Assembly: GCA_963805605.1 (NCBI GenBank)
Contig: CAWDUX010000002.1
Location: 1,178,001-1,242,000, forward strand
Origin: Actinocatenispora sp963805605
GTDB taxonomy: Bacteria > Actinomycetota > Actinomycetes > Mycobacteriales > Micromonosporaceae
DNA: 64,000 bases
Direction of reading: 5' to 3'
Each line of letters opens with the position of its first letter. The stretch's first letter is position 1. Of this stretch, positions 56,264-64,000 are shown one piece after another. A program made the translations under genes and the position numbers. A model generated the notes under the pieces. That model was not told the origin of the DNA and ran no database searches. It was given only the letters and a program-made list of their open reading frames with translations.

Positions 56264-56698
56264 TCAGTGGTCGTTGAGGTAGATGTGCTCACTGCCGTAG
56301 GTCCCCACGGTCGGGCCCAACCAGATGGAGACATCGATCTTGATGCCCTCCGGAAGGTTGTACGTGCCGCCGTCCGACGCGTCCCGGGTGGTGCATGCCC
56401 CGTACCCGCCCGAGGCCTTCAGGCTGTAGCGGTAGTTGTACTGACCGGACGAGCCCTGGACGAAGATCTCGGCCCTGGGCGTGTACCCGTCGGCGTGGGT
56501 GTCGCACAGGGAGATGTAGTCACCGTGCTCCTCGACGTAGACCGTGCCACCGTTGCCGGAGTCCGTGGTGGTCCAGGTGTGGTCCCAGCTTCCCCCGCCC
56601 GGCGGGGTCGTGGCTGCCGACGCCGCCGATCCACTGGCGAGTACCCCGGCCCCGGCGAGAGCCACGGCAGCGGCCACGGTTGCGATCTTGTTGCGCAT
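56264..56698 (-). CDS. Secreted protein, paralogue 1
   Basis: A 144-aa protein with a clean Sec signal peptide (RNKIATVAAAVALAGAGVLA, cleavage after ASAA). The mature part of about 115 residues is strand-rich, with cysteines in SLCDTHADG and GACTTRD that probably pair, and a repeated aromatic-glycine pattern. I do not recognise the family. The ATG at 56698 is chosen because AGGAGGAG sits 10-17 bp upstream; the earlier ATG at 56722 would place that ribosome site inside the gene. Confidence 0.7.
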   Translation of the reverse strand: MRNKIATVAAAVALAGAGVLASGSAASAATTPPGGGSWDHTWTTTDSGNGGTVYVEEHGDYISLCDTHADGYTPRAEIFVQGSSGQYNYRYSLKASGGYGACTTRDASDGGTYNLPEGIKIDVSIWLGPTVGTYGSEHIYLNDH

Positions 56699-56790
56699 AA
56701 GTTGCGAACTCCTCCTGCCCACCCGAACGGGCGAGCCCTTGCTTCCACTTGCGCCTCGAAGCTAGGGGCGCAGAAGCAGCCCGCATAGTC
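56650..56790. repeat. 141-bp direct repeat, copy 1
   Basis: This block, covering the leader, ribosome site and signal-peptide start of paralogue 1, is identical base for base to 57345-57485. The spacing is 695 bp. The rest of the two genes has diverged. Confidence 0.85.
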
Positions 56791-56972
56791 AGTGTGCACA
56801 GTCATGGTCCACATCGGTGCGGATCTGCCTGGTCTCGCTGGTCGACGGCGCGCTGAGCTGGGAAATCTTCTACCACGACGGCCTCCCGCAACGCTGTCCC
56901 GACCCACCTCTGACCCGCCGCCTCGGGCCGGCCACTTCACCTCGTGGCCGGACGACCTGGAGTGGTGTTCGG

Positions 56973-57393
56973 TCAGTGGTCGTTGAAGAAGGAGTAGTCG
57001 CCGCGGGCGTACGTCGAGTCCGGGCTCAGCCAGACGCCGACCAGGATCTCGTTGGACTCCGGCAGGTTGTAGTTGCCGCCGTACGACGCATCGACCCCGG
57101 TGCATGATCCGTTCCCACCCGAGGCGGTAAGGTGTAGTCGTTGGACGCGTTCCGGGCCCTGACGTTGACCCTGGGCGCGTAGCCGTCCGCGTACGTGTCA
57201 CACAGGTAGACCATGTCGCCGTGTTCCTCGACGTAGACCTTGCCTCCGTTGGGGAGTCCGTGGTGGTCCAGGTGTGGTCCCAGCTGCCCGCGACCGGCGG
57301 GAGCGTGGAGGCCGACGCCGGCGAGCCACTGGCGAGCGCCCCGACCCCGGCGAGAGCCACGGCAGCGGCCACGGTTGCGATCTTGTTGCGCAT
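56973..57393 (-). CDS. Secreted protein, paralogue 2 (frame broken as given)
   Basis: The signal peptide (RNKIATVAAAVALAGVGALA) and start are as in paralogue 1. The mature part reads SWDHTWTTTDSP, then after a frame change near 57255 KVYVEEHGDMVYLCDTYADG, and ends with SFFNDH at 56973, parallel to paralogue 1 (YLNDH). At least two single-base breaks interrupt it, one near 57130. Since both genes share an identical 141-bp leader, the duplication is recent or kept uniform by gene conversion. Confidence 0.65.
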
Positions 57394-57485
57394 AAGTTGC
57401 GAACTCCTCCTGCCCACCCGAACGGGCGAGCCCTTGCTTCCACTTGCGCCTCGAAGCTAGGGGCGCAGAAGCAGCCCGCATAGTC
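57345..57485. repeat. 141-bp direct repeat, copy 2
   Basis: Identical to 56650-56790. Immediately beyond it the two copies differ by two single-base insertions and then by substitutions. Confidence 0.85.
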
Positions 57486-57664
57486 CAGTCGTGCACAGTC
57501 ATCGTTCACATCGGTGTGGTCCTGCCTGGTCTCGCAGGTCGGGCACCCACGCCGGTCCGGATATCCGGGTTGTACTGCGGGTTGACTTCGTCAATCCGGC
57601 ACCGGTCAGACAGACTGGAACAGCGTTCACCCCGTCCAACCCGACGCACCGCGAGGATTGATCA

Positions 57665-58861
57665 GTGGCCAGAACCGACGCGGAGTTACTGCGGCTACTC
57701 GCCGACCTGGAGACCGAGCAGGTGGAACGCAAGGAGTCGCTCGGCGGAGGCACGGACCGTATCCTCCAGGCCATCTGTGCCTACTCCAACGACCTCCCGG
57801 ACCGTGGGACCGGAGGCGTCATTTTCGTTGGCGCGACCGATGACGGTCGACCGTCGGGGCTCCCCATCGACGACAAGCTGCTGATCAACCTCGCTGACCT
57901 GCGTGATCGGGGGAAGATCCTCCCCCCGCCAACGATGAGCGTCCGCCCGTTGCCCGTCGGCGAGCAGCGAGTGGCCGTCATCGAGGTCGAGTCGAGCCCC
58001 ACCCCACCGGTACGGTTCAACGGGCAGGCCTGGATCCGGGTCGGTCCCCGCAGAGCCCTGGCCACCGCGCAGGACGAACAGCGGCTTGCCGAGCGCCGAC
58101 GCAGCGCAGATCTCCCGTTCGACGCTCGATCATCGCTCGGCTCGACGCTGGAGGATCTCGATCTCGACCTGTTCCAGAGCGAGTACCTTCCCAGCGTCCT
58201 GCCTCCCGAAGTTCTGGAAGCCAATGGCAGGACCATCGAACAACGATTGTCCTCTCTCCGGTTGGCCCATCTGGACGGCACTCCGACCAACGCCGGCATC
58301 ATTGTTCTGGGCAAAGATCCGACCCAACAGCTGCCCGGCGCCTATGTGCAGTTCCTGCGGGTCGACGGAACCGACCTCACCGATCCCATTCAGGATGAAC
58401 GGCGCCTGACCACGCCACTACCGGTTCTGATGCGCGAACTGGACGAGCTGCTCCGATTGAACATTCGTACCTCGGTCCAGATCGGCGACAACCTGCGCGA
58501 CGTCCGCCGACCCGACTATCCACTCGCTGCACTGCAACAACTGGTCCGCAATGCGGTACAGCACCGCACCTACGAAAACACCTCGGCGCCCGTGCGCGTC
58601 ACCTGGTATGAAGACCGGGTAGAGATCTTTTCGCCCGGCGGGCCGTACGGCATCGTCACGGTGGAGAATTTCGGTAGACCCGGCGTCACGGACTACCGCA
58701 ATCCGGTGCTCGCAGAAGCAATGGGCGCCCTGGGTTATGTTCAGAAGTTCGGTGCGGGGATACCGATCACCCGTAGTTCCTTGGAGCGGAACGGGAACCC
58801 GCCGGCTGAGTTCACTGCCGACCCTTCCTACCTTGGCGTCGTTGTCAGGAGGGCACCATGA
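57665..58861 (+). CDS. AlbA_2/HATPase_c_4 ATP-binding protein
   Basis: A 398-aa protein. The N-terminus is an AlbA_2 (Schlafen-like) domain: EQVERKESLGGGTDRILQAICAYSNDL, then GGVIFVGATDDGRPSGL. The C-terminal half has a HATPase_c_4-type block (ALQQLVRNAVQHRTYENTSAPVRVTWYEDRVEIFSPGG, written here only as a span near residues 280-320, and GAGIPITRSSLERNG). Such proteins are annotated as ATP-dependent regulators or DNA-binding proteins; some Schlafen-like domains cut RNA. The ATG of the ParA-like gene overlaps its stop, so the two act together. The frame is intact. Confidence 0.8.
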   Translation: MARTDAELLRLLADLETEQVERKESLGGGTDRILQAICAYSNDLPDRGTGGVIFVGATDDGRPSGLPIDDKLLINLADLRDRGKILPPPTMSVRPLPVGEQRVAVIEVESSPTPPVRFNGQAWIRVGPRRALATAQDEQRLAERRRSADLPFDARSSLGSTLEDLDLDLFQSEYLPSVLPPEVLEANGRTIEQRLSSLRLAHLDGTPTNAGIIVLGKDPTQQLPGAYVQFLRVDGTDLTDPIQDERRLTTPLPVLMRELDELLRLNIRTSVQIGDNLRDVRRPDYPLAALQQLVRNAVQHRTYENTSAPVRVTWYEDRVEIFSPGGPYGIVTVENFGRPGVTDYRNPVLAEAMGALGYVQKFGAGIPITRSSLERNGNPPAEFTADPSYLGVVVRRAP

Positions 58862-59883
58862 CTGCACCCATCGTCGCCTTCTTCAACAACAAGGGTGGCG
58901 TCGGCAAGACCTCGCTCGTCCACCACCTGGCCTTCATGGTGGCGCGCAAGGGCCTCACGGTCATTGCTGCAGATCTCGACCCGCAGGCGAACCTGACCTC
59001 GAACTTCCTCACCGAGGACGCGCTGGAGACGCTCTGGCCGACCGACAACGGTCTCAATTCCCCCGGCAGGACCGTGTACGGCAGCCTCTCGCCATTCATC
59101 AACGGCGAAGGATCTATCGGTCCAGCGCCGCTCGTACCCATCAGCGATGGACTGCATCTTCTGCCCGGCGATCTTGCCCTGTCCAAGTTCGAGGACGACC
59201 TGTCGAGCGAATGGCCCCGGTGCCTGGACGGAAAAGCCCGAGCATTCCGCGTCATCTCATCGTTCTGGCGGCTGTTAAGTGACGGCGCCGCTGCGACGCA
59301 GGCCGAGCTCGTGCTCGTCGATGTCGGCCCCAATCTCGGCGCCATCAACAGGGCTGCTCTCATAGCTGCCGACCATGTGGTAATTCCCTTGGCGCCGGAC
59401 CTGTTCAGCGTCCAAGGTCTGCAGAACCTCGGACCCACCCTGCGCGCATGGCGCGGAGAATGGCAGTCCCGGGTTTCGAAGAACCCTGCCGCGGATCTCA
59501 CGCTGCCGTCCGGGAAGATGCAACCTTCCGGCTATGTACTACTTGGCCATGGTGTTCGTCTCGGGCAACCCGTCAAGGCCTACCAACGCTGGCTGGCCAA
59601 AATTCCTGAGGTATACCGCACATCCGTACTCGGCATTGATGAACCGGCACCAACTATTGCAGACGATCCGTACTGCCTGGCCCAGCTCAAGCACTATCGC
59701 AGCCTCATGCCCCTGGCCCAGGAGACGCACAAGCCGATCTTCGATCTGAAACCCGCGGACGGCGCCTTCGGCGGGCACCAGGCCGCAGTCACTGCGGCGC
59801 GCGCGGATTTCTCGATACTGGCCGATCGCATCCTCGCTGAGATCGGCATCTCCGCTCCTGCGCACCGGGCTTCCGTCACATAG
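58858..59883 (+). CDS. ParA-like ATPase paired with AlbA_2 protein
   Basis: A 341-aa MinD/ParA-family ATPase. It has the deviant Walker A NNKGGVGKTSLVHHLA, the Walker A' region VIAADLDPQANLTS, and Walker B ELVLVDVGPNLGAI, followed by a long C-terminal part that ordinary ParA proteins (about 260 aa) lack. No ParB or centromere-like repeats are seen, so plasmid or chromosome partition is unlikely. It overlaps the AlbA_2 gene by 4 bp. The pair may be a two-gene defence or regulatory module. Confidence 0.82.
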   Translation: MTAPIVAFFNNKGGVGKTSLVHHLAFMVARKGLTVIAADLDPQANLTSNFLTEDALETLWPTDNGLNSPGRTVYGSLSPFINGEGSIGPAPLVPISDGLHLLPGDLALSKFEDDLSSEWPRCLDGKARAFRVISSFWRLLSDGAAATQAELVLVDVGPNLGAINRAALIAADHVVIPLAPDLFSVQGLQNLGPTLRAWRGEWQSRVSKNPAADLTLPSGKMQPSGYVLLGHGVRLGQPVKAYQRWLAKIPEVYRTSVLGIDEPAPTIADDPYCLAQLKHYRSLMPLAQETHKPIFDLKPADGAFGGHQAAVTAARADFSILADRILAEIGISAPAHRASVT

Positions 59884-59909
59884 CTTTCCCAAGGCATGCG
59901 CGGGTCAGC

Positions 59910-60392
59910 TCAGCGGGTGTACTGGCCCGCCAGTCGGTTGATCTCCGCGGTGAGTTCGGCCCGCAACGCGTCATGCTGCGGGCCGAGCTGCGCTTCCGGA
60001 GCACCGCGAACCTCAGCCGGGTAGCTGAACACCGGGCCCGTCACCAGCTCGGCCGGCTCCCACTCGTACCGCGCGTGCACGTGGGCGTGCAGGTACGCGT
60101 CGGTGTTGCCCAGTACCGAGTAGTTGACCCGTCGGAACCTGGGATCGCGGCGCGAACAGACCCGCTGTACGGCCTCACCGATCAGGTCCATGTCCGCCAG
60201 GAAGTCCAGCCGGCGCGCCCGCGGCAGATCCAGCAGCCGGTTGATGTTCGGATCGTCGACCAGCAGAAGGCAGTAGCCCGGCAGGAACTGCGTATCGCCG
60301 ATGACCGCGAACCCCGACGACAGTCGCGCCAGCACCGTCGGATTCTCACCGCGCAACGCCGAGGAGATCCGATCCTCCCGCCAATCACCCAT
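59910..60392 (-). CDS. HIT family nucleotide hydrolase
   Basis: A 160-aa HIT-family protein. The motif YLHAHVHARY gives the H-x-H-x-H catalytic triad, and FAVIGDTQFLPGYCLLLVDDP is the usual strand before it. It would hydrolyse or transfer nucleotidyl groups of dinucleoside polyphosphates or similar compounds. The ATG at 60392 fits the family length. It converges on the ParA-like gene. Confidence 0.82.
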   Translation of the reverse strand: MGDWREDRISSALRGENPTVLARLSSGFAVIGDTQFLPGYCLLLVDDPNINRLLDLPRARRLDFLADMDLIGEAVQRVCSRRDPRFRRVNYSVLGNTDAYLHAHVHARYEWEPAELVTGPVFSYPAEVRGAPEAQLGPQHDALRAELTAEINRLAGQYTR

Positions 60393-60615
60393 GCACGCAG
60401 GCTAGGGAGGACTGACGGACCGGTCACGATGCGATCCATCACGTGCTGCCGCGAGCCGCGCAACGGGCATGCGTGGCCCTTCCGTTATAGTCCTGACCGC
60501 ATCTTCCGTCACGTCGTCCTGTCCGAGAAGGCTGTTGCATGGACGCTCCGAGATGGTGCACTCCTCGAAGGAAGTCGTAACTGCTCTCGAATCCTCACAA
60601 TGTCGGTTCGTCCGA

Positions 60616-61099
60616 TCAGGACGTACGGTGCTGCGCGACGGCGGCGCGGATGTCGGCGAGGGTGTGGTCCAGGGAGCGTTCGTCCAGGACGATCGGGGCG
60701 CCGAGGCGGTCCAGGTCGGCGCGGGCATCGCGGCGCAGCCACCAGCGGGTCTGCGCGATGGCGGCGTCCGGGTCGGTGGGCACGACGAGCAGTACGGGCG
60801 TCGAGGTCCGACCGTTCAGCCTGACGGCTGGGCGTACGTCGGCGATCTCCGGCCAGCGCAGCCGTACGCCCATCAGCGGCAACCGGATGCCCTCCGGGTC
60901 GACCGCCGCCGCTGGCACCCGGCAGATCGTCCTGACCAGCACCGGATAGCCGAACATCAGCGACAGCGCCAGCTCCGCAGATGGACCACCGCCACACCGA
61001 GCACGCCGCCGATCACACGCCGACCGCGACCATCAACGATCGCGAACACCAGAACGTCGCGTACGCAGTGTTCGGCCTGAACCGCACGATCAGCGGCAT
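60616..61099 (-). CDS. PH-domain-like small protein (frame broken as given)
   Basis: A start ATG at 61099 has GGGGAGGAG upstream and reads MPLIVRFRPNTAYATFWC, then a hydrophobic helix split by a frame change near 61,015. The rest (ICRVPAAAVDPEGIRLPLMG, RLRWPEIADVRPAVR, LLVVPTDPDAAIAQ) is in one frame to 60616. The layout is like short membrane-bound PH/DUF-type proteins of actinobacteria: two hydrophobic helices and a strand-rich tail. No specific function can be given. Confidence 0.5.
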
Positions 61100-61159
61100 G
61101 CTGCTCCTCCCCTTGTCCGGCAAGGATCGTAGCGGCCGGCGCGGCACTGCGGGCGGCGG

Positions 61160-61207
61160 GCATTTCCCTGAATGTCGCATTAGCCGTGGGACATCCGGGG
61201 AAAATGC
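61160..61207. repeat. Dispersed hairpin element, copy 3
   Basis: GCATTTCCC (61160-61168) and GGGGAAAATGC (61197-61207) bound a 48-bp element whose interior, GAATGTCGCATT, resembles GAAAGTCCGATT of copies 1 and 2. The inner ATGTC and GACAT extend the stem. Confidence 0.6.
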
Positions 61208-61230
61208 ACCTCTGAACACCCTCTACCAGT

Positions 61231-61288
61231 GCATTTGTCGTAAAGTCCGCGCCACGCGCACCCCCGTAACGGACATTCGGGAAAATGC
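61231..61288. repeat. Dispersed hairpin element, copy 4
   Basis: GCATTT (61231-61236) pairs with AAATGC at the right end, which reads CGGGAAAATGC (61278-61288). Inside, GTCCG (61245-61249) pairs with CGGAC (61270-61274). It follows copy 3 after 23 bp and is more diverged on its left side. Confidence 0.5.
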
Positions 61289-62109
61289 GCATCCAGGCCA
61301 AGCGGTCAGCCCCAGCGGGCGGTCAGCCGGCGGCGCGGCGGGCGATCAGGGCCTCAATGCCTGTCCTGTAAGGCCAGGTTGCAGACCACTCACTGCCATC
61401 CCGCCGAACGCGCCGGCGGCGGCCGCTGAGGGCGTGCGCCGGGAAGCGGTCGCGTTCGCCGCCAGTGAAGTGGCGAAGGAGCCGGTGCGCTCCGAGCCGA
61501 CGGGCTCGGAGATGCCGGAGACCTGCCCGGCCGCGCGGACCAGGCTGTTGACCGCCATCACCGCCTCCACCAGGTCGGGGCCGGTCAGCCGGTGGGCGCC
61601 AGCGCCGCGACGCCACCTCCAGCCAGCGCACCTGCCGGGGGCCGAAGACGCCCTCCACCGCGGCGCTGAGGAACTAGGGTGCCGCCGGAAGTGCGCCAGC
61701 GTGGCGTGCGCCGACGCCTCCAGTTGTGCCCGTCAGCCGATGGGTAGCGCCGCGAGGTCGTGCGATCACGACGCTCATGTCCAGCATTGGCACACCAGTC
61801 GTCTTCACGACAGCGACGGCGCCTGGTGTGAAGCGGAATTCGTCGAGCCGCGCGCGCACGGCATCGTCTGCTGATGCTTCCATCGGAGATTCCGATGGCC
61901 GCGCGCCCAGCTCCACTCAGGTCGTGGGACTTCGGCCCCCGACTGGGCTGGTCCGGCTCGCCCCACAACAGTTCCAGGCTGCGCTTCCACGGATCCCTCT
62001 TCCCTGCGGCCACGGAACTGTGTATAACATAAACCTCTGCGCGTATCATATAACCGATTACGGGGCTACGCGAGCTTACTGCGGACGACACTGTCCCGGT
62101 GCGTCGGGG
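61289..62109. other. Region without a supported gene
   Basis: Several short minus-strand frames (for example about 61346-61570 and 61674-61916) have codon-like GC bias and could be one gene broken by indels, since pieces such as EFRFTPGAVAVVKTTGV look protein-like. I recognise no family and would not call a gene. Around 62,015-62,070 the sequence becomes AT-rich and probably holds the promoter of the MFS gene. Confidence 0.4.
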
Positions 62110-63674
62110 AATGCATCCAGCTCGGCGTACTGCTGCTTCCCGTGCTCCTGGACAAGATGGCCGTGGCCGCCTGGCTGTCGCGGTGCCCGGACCTCTGCGG
62201 CGATCTGGACCGACAGTGACCCAACAGCTGTGGATCTTCGACGTTACGGCTTCGTGCTGGACGGCCTGCTGATCACCATGGGCGCCGTCCACCGCATCGG
62301 CCGGCGACGGCTGCTGCCCCTCGGGGCGGCCGCGTTCCGCGCTGGTCTCGGTGGCCGCCGCGTACGCCGAGCAGCGCCGGCATGCTGATCGCGGCCCGGG
62401 GCGCTACTCGGCATCGCCGGCGCCACCCTGATGCCCTCGACACTCGCGCTGGTACGCAACATGTTCCACGACGCGAAGCAGCGCAGTACCGCCGATGGCG
62501 ATCTGGACCACCGCGCTCACCTCCGGTGTGGCGCTCGGCCCGATCCTGTCCGGACTCGCTGCTGGCGCTGCTTCTGGTGGGGCTCGGTGTTCCTGGTCAA
62601 CGTACCGTCATGGTGCTACTGCTGGTCGGTCGGCACCGCTCCTGTGCCCGGAGTACCGCAACCGCGCCGCCGGCCGCTTCGACCTGCTCAGCTCACTGCT
62701 GTCCCTGGCCGCCGTGCTGCCGGTGATCTAGGGCATCAAGGAACTCGGCCGCGCACGGTGTCGACGCCGTCCGGGTCGCCGCGCATCGCCCTGGGTGCCG
62801 GCTTCGGGATCACGTTCGTACTGCGGCAGCGCCACTCCCAGCACCCGATGATCGACCTGGCGCTGTTCCGGCGAGCGCGCGTTCGGCGACGGCGGTCGGC
62901 GTCAGCCTGGTCGCGATGTTCGCGCTCGGCGGGTTCGCCATCTTCACCACCCAGTACCTGCAGTCCGGTACTCGGGTTCAGCCCGCTGGCCGGCGCGCTG
63001 TGGAGCCTGCTGCCGACCGTGCTGGTCGGGGTGGCCGCACCGGTCGCCGAGGACGCTGGCACAGCGCGGCGTACCGCGCAACCGGCTGCAGTGGCGGCCG
63101 GATTCCTCCTCGCCGGCGTCGGCGCTTTCTCGGTACTGACCCGGCCTGCCCGCCGGCGACGGGCTGGTCGCCGCTGCTGATCGGCGCCGGGACTGGCTAC
63201 GCCGGCCGGGCTGGTCGTGGTGAGGTCGCTGGGCACCGAACTGGTCATGGGCGCTGCGCCACCGGAGCAGGCCGGCTACCGCCTCGGCGGTGTCCGAGAC
63301 CGGCGTCGGAGTTCGGTGGCGCGCTGGGGATCGCGATCCTGGGCAGCATCGGTACCGCCGTCTACCGCTCGACCATCGACCTGCCGTCCGGCACCCCGTC
63401 CGCGGTACGGGGCGCGGCGCGGCAGACGCTCGGAGGTGCCGTCCAGGTCGCCGACCGGCTGCCGGCCATGGCCGGTGACGCGCTGCGGCACGCCGCGCGG
63501 GTCGCGTTCACCGACGGACTGCACGCCGCCGCACTTAACGGCCTGGTGGTGATGCTGGCCGGCGAACTCATCGCCCTCGCCACCCTGCGCGGCGCCCGAC
63601 CCGCCGACGCGACGCTGCCCGCGCAACGCCGGCCCTCGCCGCAGGACGCAGCGGCGAGCACCGTCGACGCCTGA
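62110..63674 (+). pseudogene. DHA2-type MFS drug transporter, heavily frame-broken
   Basis: Pieces on different frames line up with an EmrB/QacA-type 14-helix transporter of about 510 aa: IQLGVLLLPVLL (helix 1), FVLDGLLITMGA, RIGRRRLL (the loop 2-3 motif), TLMPSTLALVRNMF, TSGVALGPILSG, AALGAGFGITFVLRQRHSQ, MIDLALFRRAR, GGFAIFTTQYLQS, LAGALWSLLPTVLVG and IAILGSIGTAVYRSTIDLP. The C-terminus from about 63,330 is in one frame and ends at 63674. More than ten breaks occur. The start is not certain. It would export drugs using the proton gradient if it were intact. Confidence 0.7.
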
Positions 63675-63722
63675 CCGGCACGCGGCGCGAATCTGCGAGA
63701 GTTCGTCTCCGTATCTCGGGGG

Positions 63723-64000
63723 TCAGGCGGTGGCGCCACCGTCGACGACCAGGTCGGTGCCGACGACGAAGCCGGCTTCGGGTGAGGCGAGGTAGAGCAC
63801 CGCCGCGGCGATCTCGTCGAGGTCACCGACCCGGCCGACCGGCAGCTGCTCGCCCATGCGGGCATCCCGGTCGGCGCGGGATTCGCCGGGGCGGTACGAC
63901 ATCGAGGTGTCCGAGGCCCCGGGGCTGACCGCGTTGATGCGGATGCCCTCACCGATGTGGTCACGGGCGGCGTTGCGGGTCAGCGCGCTGACCGCGGCCT
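63723..64000 (-). CDS. Short-chain dehydrogenase/reductase, C-terminal part (cut by window end)
   Basis: The visible ~92 codons are the end of an SDR: ALTRNAARDHIGEGIRINAV, then SPGASDTSM, GRVGDLDEIAAAVLYLASPE and VVGTDLVVDGGATA with a stop at 63723. The NAD(P) site and the catalytic Ser-Tyr-Lys lie beyond the window. It converges on the transporter. Confidence 0.85.
   Translation of the reverse strand, partial: AAVSALTRNAARDHIGEGIRINAVSPGASDTSMSYRPGESRADRDARMGEQLPVGRVGDLDEIAAAVLYLASPEAGFVVGTDLVVDGGATA

Noticed and set aside
58858..59883. ParA as evidence of a plasmid or integrative element
   Set aside because: No ParB, replication gene, integrase or centromere-like repeats are nearby, and it is coupled to an AlbA_2 gene instead.
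61346..61916. A possible gene on the minus strand in pieces
   Set aside because: The pieces look coding but match no family I know and cannot be joined with confidence; left as an unassigned region.

Overview
The window reads as chromosome of a high-GC actinomycete. Reading frames are GC-rich, many starts are GTG or TTG, and the content includes PssA/Psd phospholipid genes, a WXG100-like pair, DUF397/DUF5753 regulators, an ECF42-type sigma factor and a type 2 (Pgl) BREX locus. A member of the Micromonosporales is my best guess, but nothing here fixes the genus.

Layout. 0-16 kb is mostly intact core and lineage genes: a 5'-cut LiaF-like membrane protein, a phosphatidylserine decarboxylase fused to a Rossmann-like domain, convergent pssA, tandem-Nudix protein, guaA, a lipoprotein, a DUF72 protein, a GT1 glycosyltransferase, a GMC oxidoreductase, a three-gene WXG100-like/hydrolase operon and a two-domain GNAT protein. 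Two copies of a ~60-bp hairpin element flank the glycosyltransferase and a truncated methyltransferase; two diverged copies lie near 61.2 kb.

16.1-37.3 kb is a complete type 2 BREX locus with two divergent arms. pglY, pglZ, brxD and brxHI run on the minus strand and pglW and pglX on the plus strand. The minus operon carries three extra genes between brxD and brxHI: a DUF262 protein, an AAA ATPase with a DUF3696-type tail, and an unrecognised 308-aa protein. They overlap or nearly abut, so I read them as a nested defence module. Next comes a lower-GC toxin-antitoxin-chaperone cassette (HigB-like, HigA-like, SecB-like; 37.8-39.1 kb). An ECF42 sigma factor with its YCII partner and a DinB protein follow. 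A low-GC NACHT-like NTPase with a nuclease-like N-terminus (42.0-44.3 kb) is inserted beside an acyltransferase gene, and a 3' fragment of a homologous gene remains on its far side.

44.5-64 kb holds the intact acyltransferase, an Stf0-type sulfotransferase, a DprA-like protein, ribokinase, lipoprotein, a run of small unknown genes with a SUKH protein, a partly duplicated cluster with XRE/DUF397 regulators, two tandem secreted-protein paralogues, a coupled AlbA_2/ParA-like pair, a HIT protein, a small membrane-type protein, a DHA2-type transporter and a 3'-complete SDR cut by the window edge.

Caution. From about 23.5 kb on, many genes keep recognisable family sequence but change frame by single bases, sometimes every 60-300 bp (pglZ, pglY, pglW, pglX, sigma/YCII, NACHT, antitoxin, rbsK, XRE regulator, one secreted paralogue, MFS). 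Genes in 0-23 kb do not show this. Protein-level conservation across the breaks points to consensus indel errors more than decay, so coordinates of broken genes are spans, not clean reading frames.
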